Source: Blasia pusilla (taxonomy: Eukaryota > Marchantiophyta > Marchantiopsida > Blasiales). Taken from it: a stretch of DNA of 64,000 nt. Shown here in pieces: positions 1 to 13,775 of this stretch. The stretch is from contig CM114271.1 of NCBI GenBank assembly GCA_050084515.1, forward strand, positions 51,770,001 to 51,834,000, given 5' to 3'. The stretch's first letter is position 1, and each line of letters begins with the position of its first letter. A program made the translations under genes and the position numbers. The notes under the pieces were generated by a model, which was not told the DNA's origin, did not search any database, and saw only the letters and a program-made list of their open reading frames with translations.

Positions 1-1121
1 TTTTCAACATCATTTAAGTCTTAAGCGGAAGATGCTGTAAGACGTCGTCAATTTGATTCTCATGGATCTTACACCACAAATTCCAACGTGGTCGAAATGT
101 CGACCACACCATTAACTCTTGATTCATGAATCCAAATTAAATTATAACCAAGATTTGGAGAAATATGTGCAGTGTGACATATGGTGATTGACAGTGGAGA
201 GAATCCGCGTGAAGTATCTCTCCCCTTCCAATCACCCAACAGGACATATCCTAACAGGTAACGCTCACTGGCAGCAGAGACGATTCACCATATTGTAACT
301 AAAAGGCTCACTAGCAGCAAGGAATTGCTAGGAAGCCTGTAAAATTCTCTAAACTAGGAATTTCAAATGAAATTGAATATATCCTGTTGCACACTAGTTC
401 TGGTATCTCCATCCCCTAGGAAACTCACTAGGTCCATGGAATCCACTCCAATGGAGGTGCGAAGCTTGATCACTCAGGAAAAGCGCGCTCCGTCTTCTGA
501 TCGGACTTTTGCTCACAATGTCGCCCTCGATTCCAACTCATTGAGCACCTGCATTACTTTCTCCTGATTCTTCTTGCGTCCGTATGAATGAAAATGAATC
601 ATGAATCCACCCTCATTGCGCTGTCTCTGTGAATCGCCCCGTATATTGTTGAATGTCTGCCATCAGACCAGATAGACAATGTTCTTGTGCACACCTTCTT
701 CCCTAGTCTTCTAAGCTCATTGAAAAATCGTCAGACAACGTCAAGCATTTGAGGACATTTCTACACAAGGTTGGAACTTTTCTTCCCTAGGATCTCTAAA
801 GACTTCTGAGCAACTCACCGATGGGTTCCAATCTAGTGCCAGAACATTTGATCGCAATGCTATAGATCTGCGATCGATCAGCGCCCCCATTCCGCCTCCT
901 GCAACTGACAGTTAAAATTCCAGCCTTGAATCCCAACCTACTCTCGTACTGTGGCATATGCATGACAGATACAAAATCCTTTAACAAAATTTCTGGTACG
1001 TACTCGATCGAGATCATCCTCATGATACAAGGATTCATGGCGAAGGTTTAGATGGACAAACTGTGGACTCCGGGATGCTAGCGCGACCGCGTGCATCGGA
1101 TCGGGTGAGCGGCCCGGGATC

Positions 1122-1209
1122 CTCATTTGCTACCTCCTTTGCTAATACAAGCTATAGAAGCCGCTCCGTGAAGCGATAGCTTGTAGAAGCAAAGGAGATA
1201 GCAAATGAG
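1122..1209. other. Long imperfect hairpin (miRNA-precursor-like or foldback)
   Basis: Bases 1122-1155 and 1176-1209 are inverted copies: 34-bp arms with three mismatched positions. The inner part can form a further short CGCT/AGCG stem. Total span is 88 bases, in the size range of a plant miRNA precursor. No protein frame crosses it. It could instead be a small foldback element; no flanking target duplication was identified. Transcription is unknown. Confidence 0.5.
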
Positions 1210-1571
1210 AACCCATTTTTGTGATGAATAATCAAAGCGAAGATACATCCTCTGATACTATCTGTCCTGGGTGTACGAATCTAAATCCTGAAAAAGGCAG
1301 GTAGGCCTCGTCAGGAGAATTGATGAGGTAGCTAAAGATCTAGGATCCTCCAGCCCTATACGCTCTTTCTCTGCTACTAGCGGAAGGGGCGAGCGTGCGT
1401 GCGTGCGTGTTCAGAAGCATCGCACGTATCTCGTGAGCGACAATCTGCCTCCCAGCATGATCCTGTTGGGAAACAGCGCAGCGCAAGCAAGTGTTCCGAA
1501 TCTCAGAGATGTTAAAAGACAAAGAAAAATGCACCAGCGCAGGCGGGCAAGTAAATCCTCTAGGTGGAGCT

Positions 1572-1605
1572 GAGAGAGAGAGAGAGAGGGGAGAGAGAGA
1601 GAGAG
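1572..1605. repeat. GA microsatellite
   Basis: A near-pure GA dinucleotide run with a short GGGG interruption. No gene is recognisable beside it. Such tracts are common in plant 5' UTRs and promoters, but nothing here shows a transcript. Confidence 0.85.
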
Positions 1606-4258
1606 TATTGAAAAGGAGGTGCAGATGGATTAGGCCAAGCCAGTAGTGTTCAGCCCAGCCGAGTCGAGTCTAAGAGATCAGCAAACTTGGGATGAAAGCG
1701 AAAGAGAAAGCCGGTAAGTATAAATACTGCAGACGTGCGACATAGTTGCACAAACAGGACATGGCGAGACCAGACAGTCCTGTATGAGACTGTGGGACAG
1801 GCTGGCTGACCAATTTCCCTCCTCGGTCCTCCTCGCAACACTTCCTCGCCTCGCCCTTCAGCGGAGAAGAGAGGAAAGGGCAGAAGCGAGTGGTGTTGCA
1901 CGTGTGGGTAGGGTGCGTTGAGGATCCGCAACGTGAGAATGTTGTGGATGTCCGATTCGACGGTGTGATTGCCTGGGAGGACTGAAATACTAGGGAAAGC
2001 CCTCGTGCGGAGTTTTCTTGTGTAAGGATCAATAATCAATCTCTGACAAATGTCCATGTAAGTTTGGCCAAGCCAAGGGGCCTCTTTAGGGATCTACCCC
2101 GATACTGATCCTGAAGACGAGGGAGGAGACTGCTTAACTCGAGATGAGAGGAGATGAAAAAGCTAACGCTGAGAGAACTTTCGCCAGCCAAGTGCATGCT
2201 GGCTACGATTGGCTCTAGGGCGGCTCTCTTGAATCACGACTAGACTGTAGCCCTCGAAGTGAGAGCTGAGCTATGACGTGACGCTGATCCGTATCTTCCA
2301 AGGTGAGCCACACGGATGAACAAGCTGAACCACACGAAGAGCTCTGATGCCGCTGATGAGGGCGGGAGTAGCTGCATTGTCAAGACAGTGGAGACCCCCA
2401 AGGATGACCTTACAGAAAGGCAGACGAGGGGCAGATAGAGGGACAACATGGCTGAGGCGGAATTTATGGAAGAGGAGGAGGACAGCCGAGGGGTCGGGTT
2501 ACTGTAGAATCTGAAAAGAGGTCGTGGAGATGGAGATGAAGACAAGTGATAAGATAACATAGACAATCGGCTGATTTTTGTGAAGCTTTTAAAATTCTCT
2601 TGGTGTGAGGGCTTCTTACGATTATCGATCTTATCCGTCGTACGACGTGCACTGGCGAGAGCTTTTCGTTTCTCACATGGGCACCGAGCAGATTGAGCCA
2701 AGGTCTTTTTGGTATGAATCTAACAGTACAGTCCAACTTGATCTTGTCTTCTTATGCAATTTCAACCCTGAAGCGGTCCCTCAATCTGACCACTTTAGGA
2801 AGGCTGCTCGATCCTGTTTCCACATATATCTTTTCAGGTCTTTCCAGGACCTGACATGACAAACACGCCTGGCTGAGATTCCAATTAGAGCTCCTATTCA
2901 TGACAGCGATGTCGACGCCAATGTCGACCCCTCCTTCCCCACTCGACCTGGACCAGTCCCTCAGCTCTCTTGTCGTCCCAGCGCTCATAAAGTGGCTGGA
3001 TTCCTATGCTTTAGAAGGCTGCTGTGTCGCTAGTTACAGTAGTTGATGTAATCATCATCTTCTCTTATGATGTATATGATAATGAAGAAACCAAGGTGCG
3101 CGTTGGCCCCAGGTACTACAGTTCGCGCATCTACTAACTGCCACAACCTCTTCCATCGCATCGTAATCAACATGCCCAGCATACTTTTCAACTCTTCCCA
3201 CATCTCCGCGGAACCGACTACTACTTGACTGCCGATCGAGACACTACCGAGCATCTTCCAACTAACTCGCTTACGCGTGGACATCACCGGCCCAGGCTCT
3301 GTATGGTTCCGTTTCAGAAACCTGTGGTTCTCGCTCGCCTCGAGCAAATTCATCCGCGAGGCAGGCGTCCTTTTCCTTTACATTCCTCTCCACTCTACTC
3401 CACTCCGCTTTCTTTCTAAGACTTTCTCTCCCTTCCAGGTAAGCTGAGCTACATCTCTGGGCGCTGGCCAGCCCGAGATCCATCAATGTAGGTGGGCGAT
3501 CGGCAGGTGAGTAGCAGTCCCCTATTTCAAGGCCCCTACTCACAAGTTGAGCTTAAATGAGATCGAACAGTTGTTGAGCTAAATCCCATTCATCATGGCC
3601 GGTCAGGTGTACTGCCCACCCGGTAACCACGAGTCACTTTGCTAGGATCACATGTCCGTTAACGTTAGCACTCGTACACATCTGCTCGAGCTTGACCAGT
3701 TCATAAACTTTTTTTTTTTTTAAGCTAGATAGCAATCACTCAATTGCTTCATTCCTCAATGAATTTATCCTCCACTTGTATGTTATCATCCTGAAATTAA
3801 CGAGACTCATGATGTGAAATTACTTGATAGTATTACCTGTCCCCATGCCTGACTTCACTTGGCCAACAAGTATACATACATGTGGTACTAGTAGTGCATC
3901 ACGTGCACTTCGTCAATATATTCGTGACCTCATGGCCACTGCACGCGGTGATCGTATCATTGGGCCACACCGTAACTGAACGAGTGACAGGACAGTCTTT
4001 TGTTGGTTCATATGGAAAGGGAACAGGTGGAACGGCGCAGTTCCTATGAGGGCGCGCGCGCTTAGGGACGAGAGCTCTGGGATGTTTCAGTTACAGTTCA
4101 CTATTCGTTCGCCGATATTTTTATTGTAACTCTGTCCAGACGGGCGGTCCAGGTAAAACTCTCGTTTACGATTTGACACCCTTTACAAAGTACTGTGGTT
4201 TTGCCTGGAAAAAACAAAATGCGTACATGACAGATGGATCCCGCTAGACAAGCTAAAG

Positions 4259-4276
4259 TCTCTCTCTCTCTCTCTC
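4259..4276. repeat. TC microsatellite
   Basis: Nine TC dinucleotides in a row, followed by a short C run. No associated gene is visible. Confidence 0.8.
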
Positions 4277-4884
4277 CCCTGACCAACTTCAAGTATCGAG
4301 AAGAGCATCTGGCAGACATGACCTTCGCATGCCCACAACCAGTCTAGTAAGCCGAGATTTTCTGGTATGTTTGGTGGTCCAAATTCTCGTATTCTGTCTC
4401 GTGGCGATTTATTTGGCTGGCATGAATGTTGTGTGCATTGATGGGCGTGCTCAATTTATTCGTGAGTGCCAATGCTCGGAGAGGTCTACGTCCTGAGTTT
4501 GAGGCAGTGCTGCCTGGGTTGGTAGATCTCGGTGGAAAGGCCAACTTGAGTTTGTGGGGCCAGGGTAGCATCGCTACTGAGAAAGCGGTGATACCGTTAC
4601 CATCTATCCACGGATCATCCACACAAGCGTCTTCAAAACAAAGTCCAGATGCTTCATCTGAATCATCTCTCCTTCATTTCGATCATCTCTCCTTCATTTC
4701 ACTTGGAGATATACCATCATTTCAAATTAGACGCTAGATCTGAAAATATCCTAGCTGGGTCATCAAATTTCGGGAGAGTCCGATTCTCCTGGACCAGGGT
4801 TTATGTCGTCGCTCGACTTTTTCAAATCATCTTGTGAGTTTGCGATTCAGACCTTCAATTCTTTCATGGCTATCGTAAACTGAA

Positions 4885-5555
4885 CTAACTACTGAGTTTT
4901 CTCTGAGTTCGTTCGAGCGGCAGTACCTCTGCTAGAGAACGTAAGTGTATATGTGGCAAGTTAGTAAACCTACTAAGCGTAATTTTCCAGCCATCAAGTA
5001 CTCTCTTCACCGTCCGAGGTACCGGTCCATTCACCAAACATCCGAACAGCTTATCTAGTTTGCTAGCAAGAAACTTGAGGTTGAATTCATGCTTGAGCTT
5101 GATGCACTTGGACAGATGCATCAAGGATTCCAAGTAGGCTGCCTTTAATCTAGAACCGTGCATATAATTTCTTAACGTGCAGCTACAGAAGCTTATTACC
5201 GTTGAAACTCCTGGAAACTGTGTGTGGTGGCAATTCTTCTCGCACATCAGCATAAAAGCTGCTTCCGTGTGCGCATAACCTCCTTCTGTCCCTTCACAAT
5301 CGTGTTCGTCACCAGGGTACTACTGAATAACTGCCCATCGGATGAGTTCAAGATACTGTAGGTGTCTCTTTGGATTACTTGTCTCTTCTCAAGACACGCA
5401 GATTTTGCCGCGTTGATTTTTCGATCGAAGAGAAACATCCCAAGTTCATGCACTCCGAGCTTTGCAAGAGGACAAACAGATGCATCTTTGTAGAGCTGAA
5501 ACAACCACACTCCCTGGCATGGAGCAGACACATTGGCAATCTCTGAAAGTTCCAT
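4885..5555 (-). CDS. Two adjoining uncharacterised open frames
   Basis: Minus-strand frames of 102 codons (5247-5555) and 122 codons (4885-5253) overlap by a few bases in different frames. The second contains a Lys/Leu-rich, helix-like stretch (around HLSKCIKLKHEFNLKFLASK). I recognise no family. Together they could be two exons or a frameshifted remnant of one protein, since their composition looks more protein-like than other open frames in this part of the window. There are no membrane segments or cysteine clusters. It may equally be chance. Confidence 0.2.
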
Positions 5556-8500
5556 TTAAAACTTTACCACTACTCGGGAGGGTATATGTGATGATCATTG
5601 CATGTCCTAATCGATATCTACCATCATGATATAGTTTTTCACGTCTACTTCCAAGTTACTATTGATGGGATAACGTTTTGTGAAGCGAAAACGTGCTGCT
5701 CGCGAGCTTCAGATTCTTCATCATCATAAAGCAATGGAGCGAAAACAATTGTACCTGTCTTCGCCTCTCCTAAACCCTAGAATGGTCCCACCTGACTGGA
5801 CCACTTGCATTGTACTTTCTCGAAGACGAGCTGACAATATCGAGAATGGTCACATAAGCTCAAGCCACGTAAGGCATCCGAAAGGACATCACGCTTTACA
5901 AGGTAAGTTTCTGTGACGCAAGTCTTCTTTTCTTTTCAGGCAAGTTGCATTGTGCAAGGTACCGAGTGAATTCTTGAGTCGCATTGAAGGCATTCTCACT
6001 ATATAACAAGTTGAGAGCCAGCGCTTCATAACAATCAGGTTCCTGTGTTGTTCTCGTCCCTGGGTTGAGGTTCATGAGAATTTCCATATTGAACGAGTGA
6101 ATTTCTAGAATCTCAGAGTTGTAGATCCGTCATTTGCTATGTTTGTACGTACTATCCTCAATTGGATATTAGGACATTTTCGATAAAATCACAAATGATG
6201 TTGAATATATGAACTTGATATTAATAATAATATCAAATTTATTTTATTCTCCATATCAAGTGAATGTATTCAACATCTATTTGTAAAATTTTCGATTTAT
6301 TACTCGTAAAAATATTTAAATTAAATTTTTTCACAAATAAAGTAATATATGATCTATATAGATAGATAATTCGAAAAGTTTAATACCAAGATTGTCATTT
6401 CAGCTGTAGATTCGGCTATCGACGGAAAAATATGTTTAGGTGTTAACTGCTAAGCTGTTCTTGAAAAGGTTTTTCCCTTATGTAGATCGTTACCATCACA
6501 TCGGGCAAATACGAAATGCTCTATGTAAATCAGAGATTTGAGCTAATTCCCTTCGCAACTCTGGAAGTATCTCCCGACGCCGCAGTGGAAATATTGTAAG
6601 TACGTAGAGATGTCCCGCTTTTCCCGCATTTCCAGATGACCGTAAATTAAAATTAGTCGGATCGACATTTCTTGTTCTGCTCTTCGCCATAAATATGTTG
6701 TGACATTCAAGCTTATCCAGTAGATTTATACAGACATCGATATCTGATTGACAATATCTTGCCGCGGAGTTGGGAGTTGAATGCAATCTAGATTGATGGA
6801 TATTTTCAGACATTTCCTCTCAACTATTTGCTTTTGAAATTCTGATATGTTCGTTTGATCGACGTGCGTTTCATACAGACACCTTCATATTTTCATTTTA
6901 TCTACATTTCAGATCTTCTTATGTTCATTTGATAGGAATGTTTTATTCAGAGTGCCATTTTGTGTTGTGTCTTTCAGATCCCGAACGCGAGGTCATTCCA
7001 AAGCCTGCATTCTTCAATTGCTTTCCCGAAGAGATACGTGTGTTCTTTCAATTTCCAAGCTTTTGGATCGCATCACCGTCCCTAATGTAAATCTACTTTG
7101 TGTGTAGGGTAGCCTGTTTCCGGATAATTGGAAAAACTATGAATCGATTCTTGAAAGGTGGCAATCTTGCTATACTTAAGTTGGCAATTTGTGCAGATAT
7201 TACAAGTTGAGGAGAGCTCGGAGCTTCCGGAAGAAACTCGCGCTGGTGAGTGGCAGCCCTTTTTGCGGTACGAACTCCAGTAATCTGCCAGTTGAGACTT
7301 GAATTGGGAACTTTGGCTGCGGAATCCTACTTTTACAAAAAGCATTGAGTAATTGGTGCGAATGGGCAAACTCGGATTCCTATGTGCGAATATTTCTATT
7401 GGTCATTGTCGGTCCAAGAACCGACCATAGTTCTTAAAAATTGACCGAAGCTCCGTTCAGACGACACATCGAGCCTTTTCATCCATTCGTTAATAATACG
7501 AGCGGTTTAGCTGACCGGTGTTTGTGTATCTAAATATTTTTTAAGCCTTTTTCTTTATTTCTTTCTTGTTCTTGGGGATACCGTCCACAGTCGTTAAAAG
7601 ATCACTGCCGGCTATAAGGATCCAAGGGGCTTTTCATGGAACCAGCGCCCCTCCGTACAGACCCAACTGCTTTACCATCCTTTCACACTGCCAGTGATTA
7701 GTTCTGTCTAGATCTTTTTTGAAGGATATCCTGTCCGGTAGAGTTCGTGTAGCCTTTGCTATGAACAATCTCCATCATGCTAACAGGTCGATCCCACTAT
7801 ACACTTCCTTCAGGTAGAACAAAGCCAACCGCTAGTTATAAGTGTGTCCCAGCTCGCCTTTCAGCTTAAAGTTTGAAGGATCAGATCTCGAAATCATTCA
7901 ACTCGGAGTTTCTGAAAAGGCCACCCAAAAATGGAAGTATCCCGTACTGTGCACATGCACGAAACAAGGTCTCATTCCCAGAGAATGAATGAATTTGTAC
8001 AGAACGTACGTATGTAGTGCGGACACCGACACCCGAAAGACTTTGCCAGACAGGTCTATCTGCCATCAGATTCAATATATATCAATCCCTCCAACAGAGC
8101 GGATCTAGAAATAAATACTTTAGTGACTGTCAGTAAGACGTGATATACTTTATTGAAAACTTTAGTTTACTTTCACGATTCAAAATGCAGGTACTTCTAT
8201 AACTCAGCACTTGCCAACCCGGACATGTACACCATGTAGCCTAAAGACTTTAAGAAAAGAGGACGTCGGTCAACAACAATACCTCGCGAGAGCCCGCGAG
8301 GTATACTCCCTTCAAGTCCCTTGCCACCGTAGCATTAAACTCTTCTCGGAAAGAGTTAGCTATCCTTATGCTAGTAGTACCACTGACCATTGTGGTCGCA
8401 GACTCTCTGAGTCGATTGAGGAGCCATGAACATGGTTTTGCGTTTAAAGCTTTCAGCTCCATCCGAGTTGTTGCAAGCGTATGCTCTTTAAGTGTCAGTG

Positions 8501-9502
8501 AAAACCCTAGCGTATTCCTCAAATTTGGCGATGAGATTGACGGGGTGTACGCGTACATACTAACCGGGATCCGTTGTGTGTTCGAAACTTTGCTTTGTGT
8601 GTGAATTTCGGAACGCAGGGATAGAACTTTCGTCCACTTTCATCCAACGTCTCCAGAGCTGTTCCACACAGATCGGTAAGTTCAACTTCCCGTTCAGAAT
8701 TGAAATGACATCTGAATATCACACGTCCATATCCTTAAGGTTTAGCTTGCCTGCTGGAAACCGTAGAAGCAAATGTTTCCTTCGTTTTGGTTTGGACTCT
8801 TCACTTGGTCTTCCGCTATCCTCCGCTAGTGAGATTCTTCCCACATATCGTGCTATTTAATTTGTAGTGTTATATGTATTAAGGTGCCTCGAAGGAACGG
8901 CCGGTTCTGGAACAATTCCAGCTGTATGCCAACGTGCAAGTCCTAGAGTTATACTCCCTTACCAGTGTCAGCACGAAAACTGCTCGTGTTTCGGAAGTTT
9001 AATTGGGGGCGCTTGTGTTCTCTCCTTGAATAGTCCGTGGCAATGGAAAGAAAATTAGGGTTCGGCAACGCTTAGGTTGGAATGGGCTTGAATACAGTCT
9101 TGCTTGCTCTTGTTCCTTGCAATGCACTAAGCCACAAGCGTGGACCTTTAAAGCCGTACGTCATCGTTTCCTTTACTGCCGTTTCTCCTTATGTTCTATC
9201 CTTCGTCTCAAGAACTACGACAAACGCCATATTATAGACTCGGAATGGTCGGGGGAAGTTTTCAGTATAACGGTAAAAGTTGAGCTTGGAGGAATAAAAA
9301 GGAGTTTTGAATATCGAACTGTCCAAGATGTTGCCTGATGGGGGAGGACAGATCTGAAGAGTGGGAGAAAAGTTAGGAAATTTGGTTCGATTGTGCTTGG
9401 ATCCAAAAGTCCATAATTCAATATAAGTATAAGTACGTGAGAAACATAAATCTTAGTTTTTTTTTCTTCACATTTTATTGGAACCAAGGAACTAGTATTG
9501 GT

Positions 9503-9733
9503 TGAAATTAACATATTTGAAGATGTTAGGAAAAAATAAATTATTGTATTGAGCCAAAAAGTTAGCATTAAATTAAAAATTCATTCAAATTGAAACCATT
9601 TAACATTTAGAACTTGCTCAAAACATAGCATATGTTTTGAGCAAATTTTAGTATTTGGAGAATATCCAACGGAGGTCGTTTTTCAATTCTAAACCAATAC
9701 TAATTCCTAACATCTTCAAATATGTTAATTTCA
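9503..9733. repeat. AT-rich foldback with nested hairpin
   Basis: Bases 9503-9530 and 9706-9733 are perfect 28-bp inverted copies. Between them lies a second hairpin, 9614-9644, whose 14-bp arms pair perfectly around a 3-base loop. The nested arrangement in an AT-rich setting suggests a MITE-like or foldback element. No flanking target duplication was identified and no coding frame is present. Confidence 0.55.
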
Positions 9734-10383
9734 CAATGATTTCAATTTCTAGACCTCAATCCTTCAACACCATTTATGGTATTAACTTTTTGAGAAATTC
9801 TACGAAATTTTTTTTTCTCGTTGACCTCGTAAGATTTTTCGTGTTTCATTCCTCTAAAGAAATTTAATCTTGCCCACACCCTTGCACATGGTACTATCTT
9901 GTACATATTTTCCTTTTTTAAACCTATGATTTTTCCAAATGGAGACATGTGTTTAAATTGATGACGGAGATTGTATGTGTTCATTCTTGGATTGGGAAAT
10001 CTTGGTTATATCATGATCCATATGAGAGCCTCAGGGCCCTCTCTACCCTAAAGAACATGCACAAAGATGAAAATGGATTGCCAAGAAGAGTAAAAAACCT
10101 CAAAATTTTATCATCATGAAAAAATTGTACGACATGACATAGATTTTGGTTAAAGAAGGGATGAGACAAAGCATGTAACAATTAGGTATCCATATTGTAT
10201 GTGAAAAGGACAAGGGAATGTTTCCTTGCCAAAAGTGGAAGAATTTTGCGAAGAAATCAACGTCTTTCTCTTTGAAGAATATAGAAAGGATTAAGGGTTT
10301 AAGATAGAGAAGAATAAGACTTATATGATGACGAACGTTTAAGAGAATATGAGCATGATAGAGAAGTTCATGAAGCCACTCTT

Positions 10384-11195
10384 ATGAATTATATTAGACG
10401 TATGAAACTGGATGGAAAATGGATATTCTCCTTGAAAGCCTTGATCTTGTGGACCATCCTCCACTACCGTACATATAAGTTGATCTTTGTAAAAATCCAT
10501 CTTAGAAAGCTAGCTTGCACAATGTATGGGCCTCGGGTCAATTCCAACTTCTCAGAAGATTGTGGCAAACCTAGATTTGGCGATCAATGATATTATCTCA
10601 AATGAAACCATCATTGGCAAGGGAGGAAATATGGATAATTTTTCATCGAGGAAGGAGATTCTAGGCCACCTCCCACAAGGATTACAACTATGGAAATGCT
10701 CCATCAGATAGAGGATAAACCAAGTAGCCACAAGAGCCATGATAAAATAGATGATCCCAATGATCCTTATAAGAGGACTAGAATTAAGCGTATAAGAGCC
10801 CTATATAATTTTGCTGATTTATTGATAAGTATGATACCTCATCATATCTATTACTTCATCATGTTGGACACGTTCTTTTTTTCATCAAAGTACAAAGAAA
10901 ATTTTCCTTAATTGTTGATAATTCGTTAGCATTATGTGATTCGACATACCTTAGATTATATGCACAAGGAGAAGAATGCTGTGAAAGCACTTTTTGGGGT
11001 ACTAAATGATATAGTAAAATTTACGTGGGATAAGGAGAAGAAAAAAATTTGAGCCCACTTATGGCTAAAGCCTCACATTTCTAGAAGTACGTGATAGTCT
11101 TGTCAATTATGTAGCCAATGTTTGCAACCATGCTCTCTCTACTAGTGAAATGGGCATTTTCTTGGGAAGGATTGAGTAATTGAAAATACCAGGGT
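10384..11195 (+). pseudogene. Decayed CACTA (En/Spm) Tnp2-type transposase fragment
   Basis: This stretch matches, in order and at DNA level, the transposase of the CACTA element at 18.3-34.6 kb (its 27.05-27.9 kb part). One segment reads DGKWIFSLKALILWTI against GGSWNFMFRATLLWTI. Another reads PNDPYKRTRIKRIRALYNF against the TDPYKRTGVKRL segment. A third reads IRHTLDYMHKEKN against IRHTLDVMHVEKN, the conserved His-Asn/Thr-Leu-Asp-x-Met-His box of Tnp2 proteins. Many stops and frame changes separate the matches. No CACTA terminal repeat was found around it, so only an internal remnant of a second element survives. Confidence 0.7.
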
Positions 11196-12021
11196 TGCAT
11201 AAAAATGGAAAAATATGTCCCTAAGACAGACATGGGCGGATAAGTTTGGACATGGATTACACGAGGTGGTGCCCATACTTATTGCTCATGTTGGGAGGCA
11301 AGGCAAGGGCGTGCGGGGTAGCAAGGTGGAGGGCATGGAGCTGAAGGAAGGAAGTGTTGAGCTAAACTCTAGGAGCACGCAACTTTACAAGTCAATGTAA
11401 TTTTGCAAGTTTGGGAAACTATTTTCCATTTGCAACTTGCATGGAGCTCTCAATGGACTCAAAAACGTGATTTGAGTTTGACTCATAAATTGAAAACAAA
11501 TAGCATCTACTTAGATTGGCACTTTGCGTTTATGGGTTCTTATATTTGAGTTGCAAGAGACTCGCAATTGCACTACCTGGAGTCTCAAATTGGGAGTTAT
11601 TTTCCATTTTCCAAAAAGGAACCCCGAGAGGGGTGGGGACCTTATTATGCGCATGTGATACTACTTAGTGATAAGGAAGATGGGGAGTACCTCAAAGAGT
11701 CAAGAGGGAAATACGGTTGGGTTTCATGGGGGTGACACCTTCTGGGAAAGCAATGAGGTGTCATAGGTTCTATTTTCGTTTGTTCCTTTGGCAAGTGGCA
11801 TGCAGTAGCCCACGGTTGCACCAAGTGAAGTCTACATGATGGCTGTACCTCCAAAACATCAAAGGAAACCTATGGTTAGGAATATTGGGTTAACCTACGT
11901 TGTGCTTGACAACAAACACATGCTGAAAATAAACCCAAGAGTATACAGAAAGTTAGAAAGGAGGGAATATGTGTGTGATATGGAAGAGCCTCAAACCTTC
12001 AAGGGTCATTGTTCTAAGCAT

Positions 12022-12349
12022 GGTTGCACAAAAACAGACAAGTCCTTCCTTAGGACGCACATATATGGATGAACAAGTTTGGACATGTCCACGGACATGG
12101 GTTCCAAGAGGTGGGACCCACACTTTTAGTTCATGATAGAAGACAAGGCAAGGATGAGTAGAGCAATGAGGGATGAGGGAGTGGAGGTGGAGGGAGGAAG
12201 AAATAGGGGAGTATGGAGCACGAAGGCAAGTAAGGGGAATGAGAAACAAGGGAAAGGTGGGGCCTATACGGACAAGTCCTTCCATAGGACGAACATAAGT
12301 CCACGGATATGGACATGTCCACATGCACGGAGTTTGTCCCCATGCAACC
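12022..12349. mobile_element. Possible small non-autonomous element with inverted ends
   Basis: The left end starts GGTTGCACAAAAACAGACAA and the right end, read on the other strand, starts GGTTGCATGGGGACAAACTC: similar inverted termini about 328 bp apart. The motif GGACATGTCCACGG-like recurs inside. A related right end (constitutive bases ...GTCTGTGTGCAACC) lies at 52235-52321 and a partial relative near 11205-11280. No transposase is present. The call rests on the inverted termini and on dispersal within the window. Confidence 0.35.
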
Positions 12350-13775
12350 TTGATTCTAAGGTACGGGCCACATGCCTAAGGGTATTGATGATAGACTTAA
12401 TGTTCGAGGAAGCATACCAATAGAGGAAATAATGCAAAATTATCAATGATAAAGAAATGAGCATCATATGAATATGGGGTAGGTTAGGGATTTGGTTGTA
12501 TTTACTCATAAATTATATATTGGATTGTAAATAAAATGGATAATGGTCATGCAATGTGTTATGTTTATCACTCTACATCTCAACACACACAGTCCACTTT
12601 TCCAAAGCTTGCATACTTGTAGGGATATGCGTCATGATATACTTCCACATATCCATGAAGGAGTTGAACAAATGATCAATGTAGAAAAACTACTCGATAT
12701 ATGAGGGAAGAAAAGGGCTTATTGCTCTCGCTATCCTCTTGTTGGTGGAATTTCATGTCTTTCCTAAACATACCACAATCATCCATAACGATAGAGGATT
12801 GCCATGCTAGAGTAAACATGGTAGATTACCGTGCATTAGACCTTGATATTGTGGAGAGAGTCATCATCTCTCTTGAAAATGCATGGTCATTCACGTAAGC
12901 ATAAGGGGATGAGCAGAAATTTTGGATCAGAGTATTGGACAAACAACGTTCATAGAGTCATAACAATATAGGGTAATCTACCATGTGTTCTCTAGCATGA
13001 TATCATCATATAATATTAGACACGAACGTCCAACCTGATAAAGGGTTGACTTTGGCATGCTAGTTATCACTTTCAATTCCCCCCCCCCCAAGGTAGGAAC
13101 TGCATATATTTTGCCTCAATTGACTAATTTAAAAAAATTGAAATAAAGAAAAATTTGGAAAATTTCAAGTGTAGAAATGGCATTTTTAACAAGTAAAGAA
13201 AATTGAGAAATGCTAGCTTCATATTTTCAATGTGTATCGCCTTTTTCTTCAATCGCATGAAAAGTTCACAAGTACTGCAAAAACAAGTTTCAAGAGATTG
13301 ATGAGACCAATCACTTTCTGCATAAAATCAGCCGAAAGTCCTAAAAAAGATAATGTGATTATCTTGCGTATGATGTGGGATCTTTTTGAGATTGGTATGC
13401 ATCCACTTTTTCCACTCAATTTACAATGAGTTTTTGGATGTGCTCAAAATAATTTTTCAGGTCTTAAAAATATTTTTAAAATTTTTTTTTTGGAGATTTA
13501 ACAATGTTAATTTAATCTATGGTTAATGTGTGGTTTAGTGAAGCATGGGTAATGACCATGCAGTTTGGGAAAACCTAGTTAAAAGAAAATTCCCTCTTGT
13601 AGGCATACTTAGTTAGGTAAACCTAGAATCGATTTTTCATTTAGGGAACCAACTAGAACGTGCCACATTAGCCTTTATAGCCTAAAGATTATAAATGTAT
13701 GATTTGACTTGATCCTTTTTTCCTAAACCAGATTAATTTTTAATCTTAGGTTCTTGTGTATTCAAACTTCCATAT

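Larger units (their letters stand above)
1..9490. other. Region without recognisable genes
   Basis: I read both strands and found only short open frames (mostly under 135 codons) with no domain, no consistent frame and no repeat-family signature that I recognise. Base composition is more balanced than in the AT-rich 9.4-13.7 kb stretch. It may be low-copy host intergenic DNA or introns and UTRs of a split gene. Items inside it that can be supported (a hairpin, two microsatellites, an adjacent pair of minus-strand open frames) are listed separately. Confidence 0.5.

Noticed and set aside
1650-2057. 135-codon minus-strand frame
   Set aside because: Overlaps an equally long frame in another phase; low-complexity Ser/Leu/Arg content and no domain.
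2240-2701. 153-codon minus-strand frame
   Set aside because: Ser/Leu-rich antisense reading of purine-rich DNA; no conserved motif; competing frames on the same strand.
4426-4737. 103-codon plus-strand frame starting MLCALMGV
   Set aside because: Looks protein-like at first, but the reverse strand is equally open and there is no family match or flanking exon.
9215-9568. 117-codon minus-strand frame, Leu/Phe-rich
   Set aside because: AT-rich composition produces it; overlaps the foldback repeat and has no family match.
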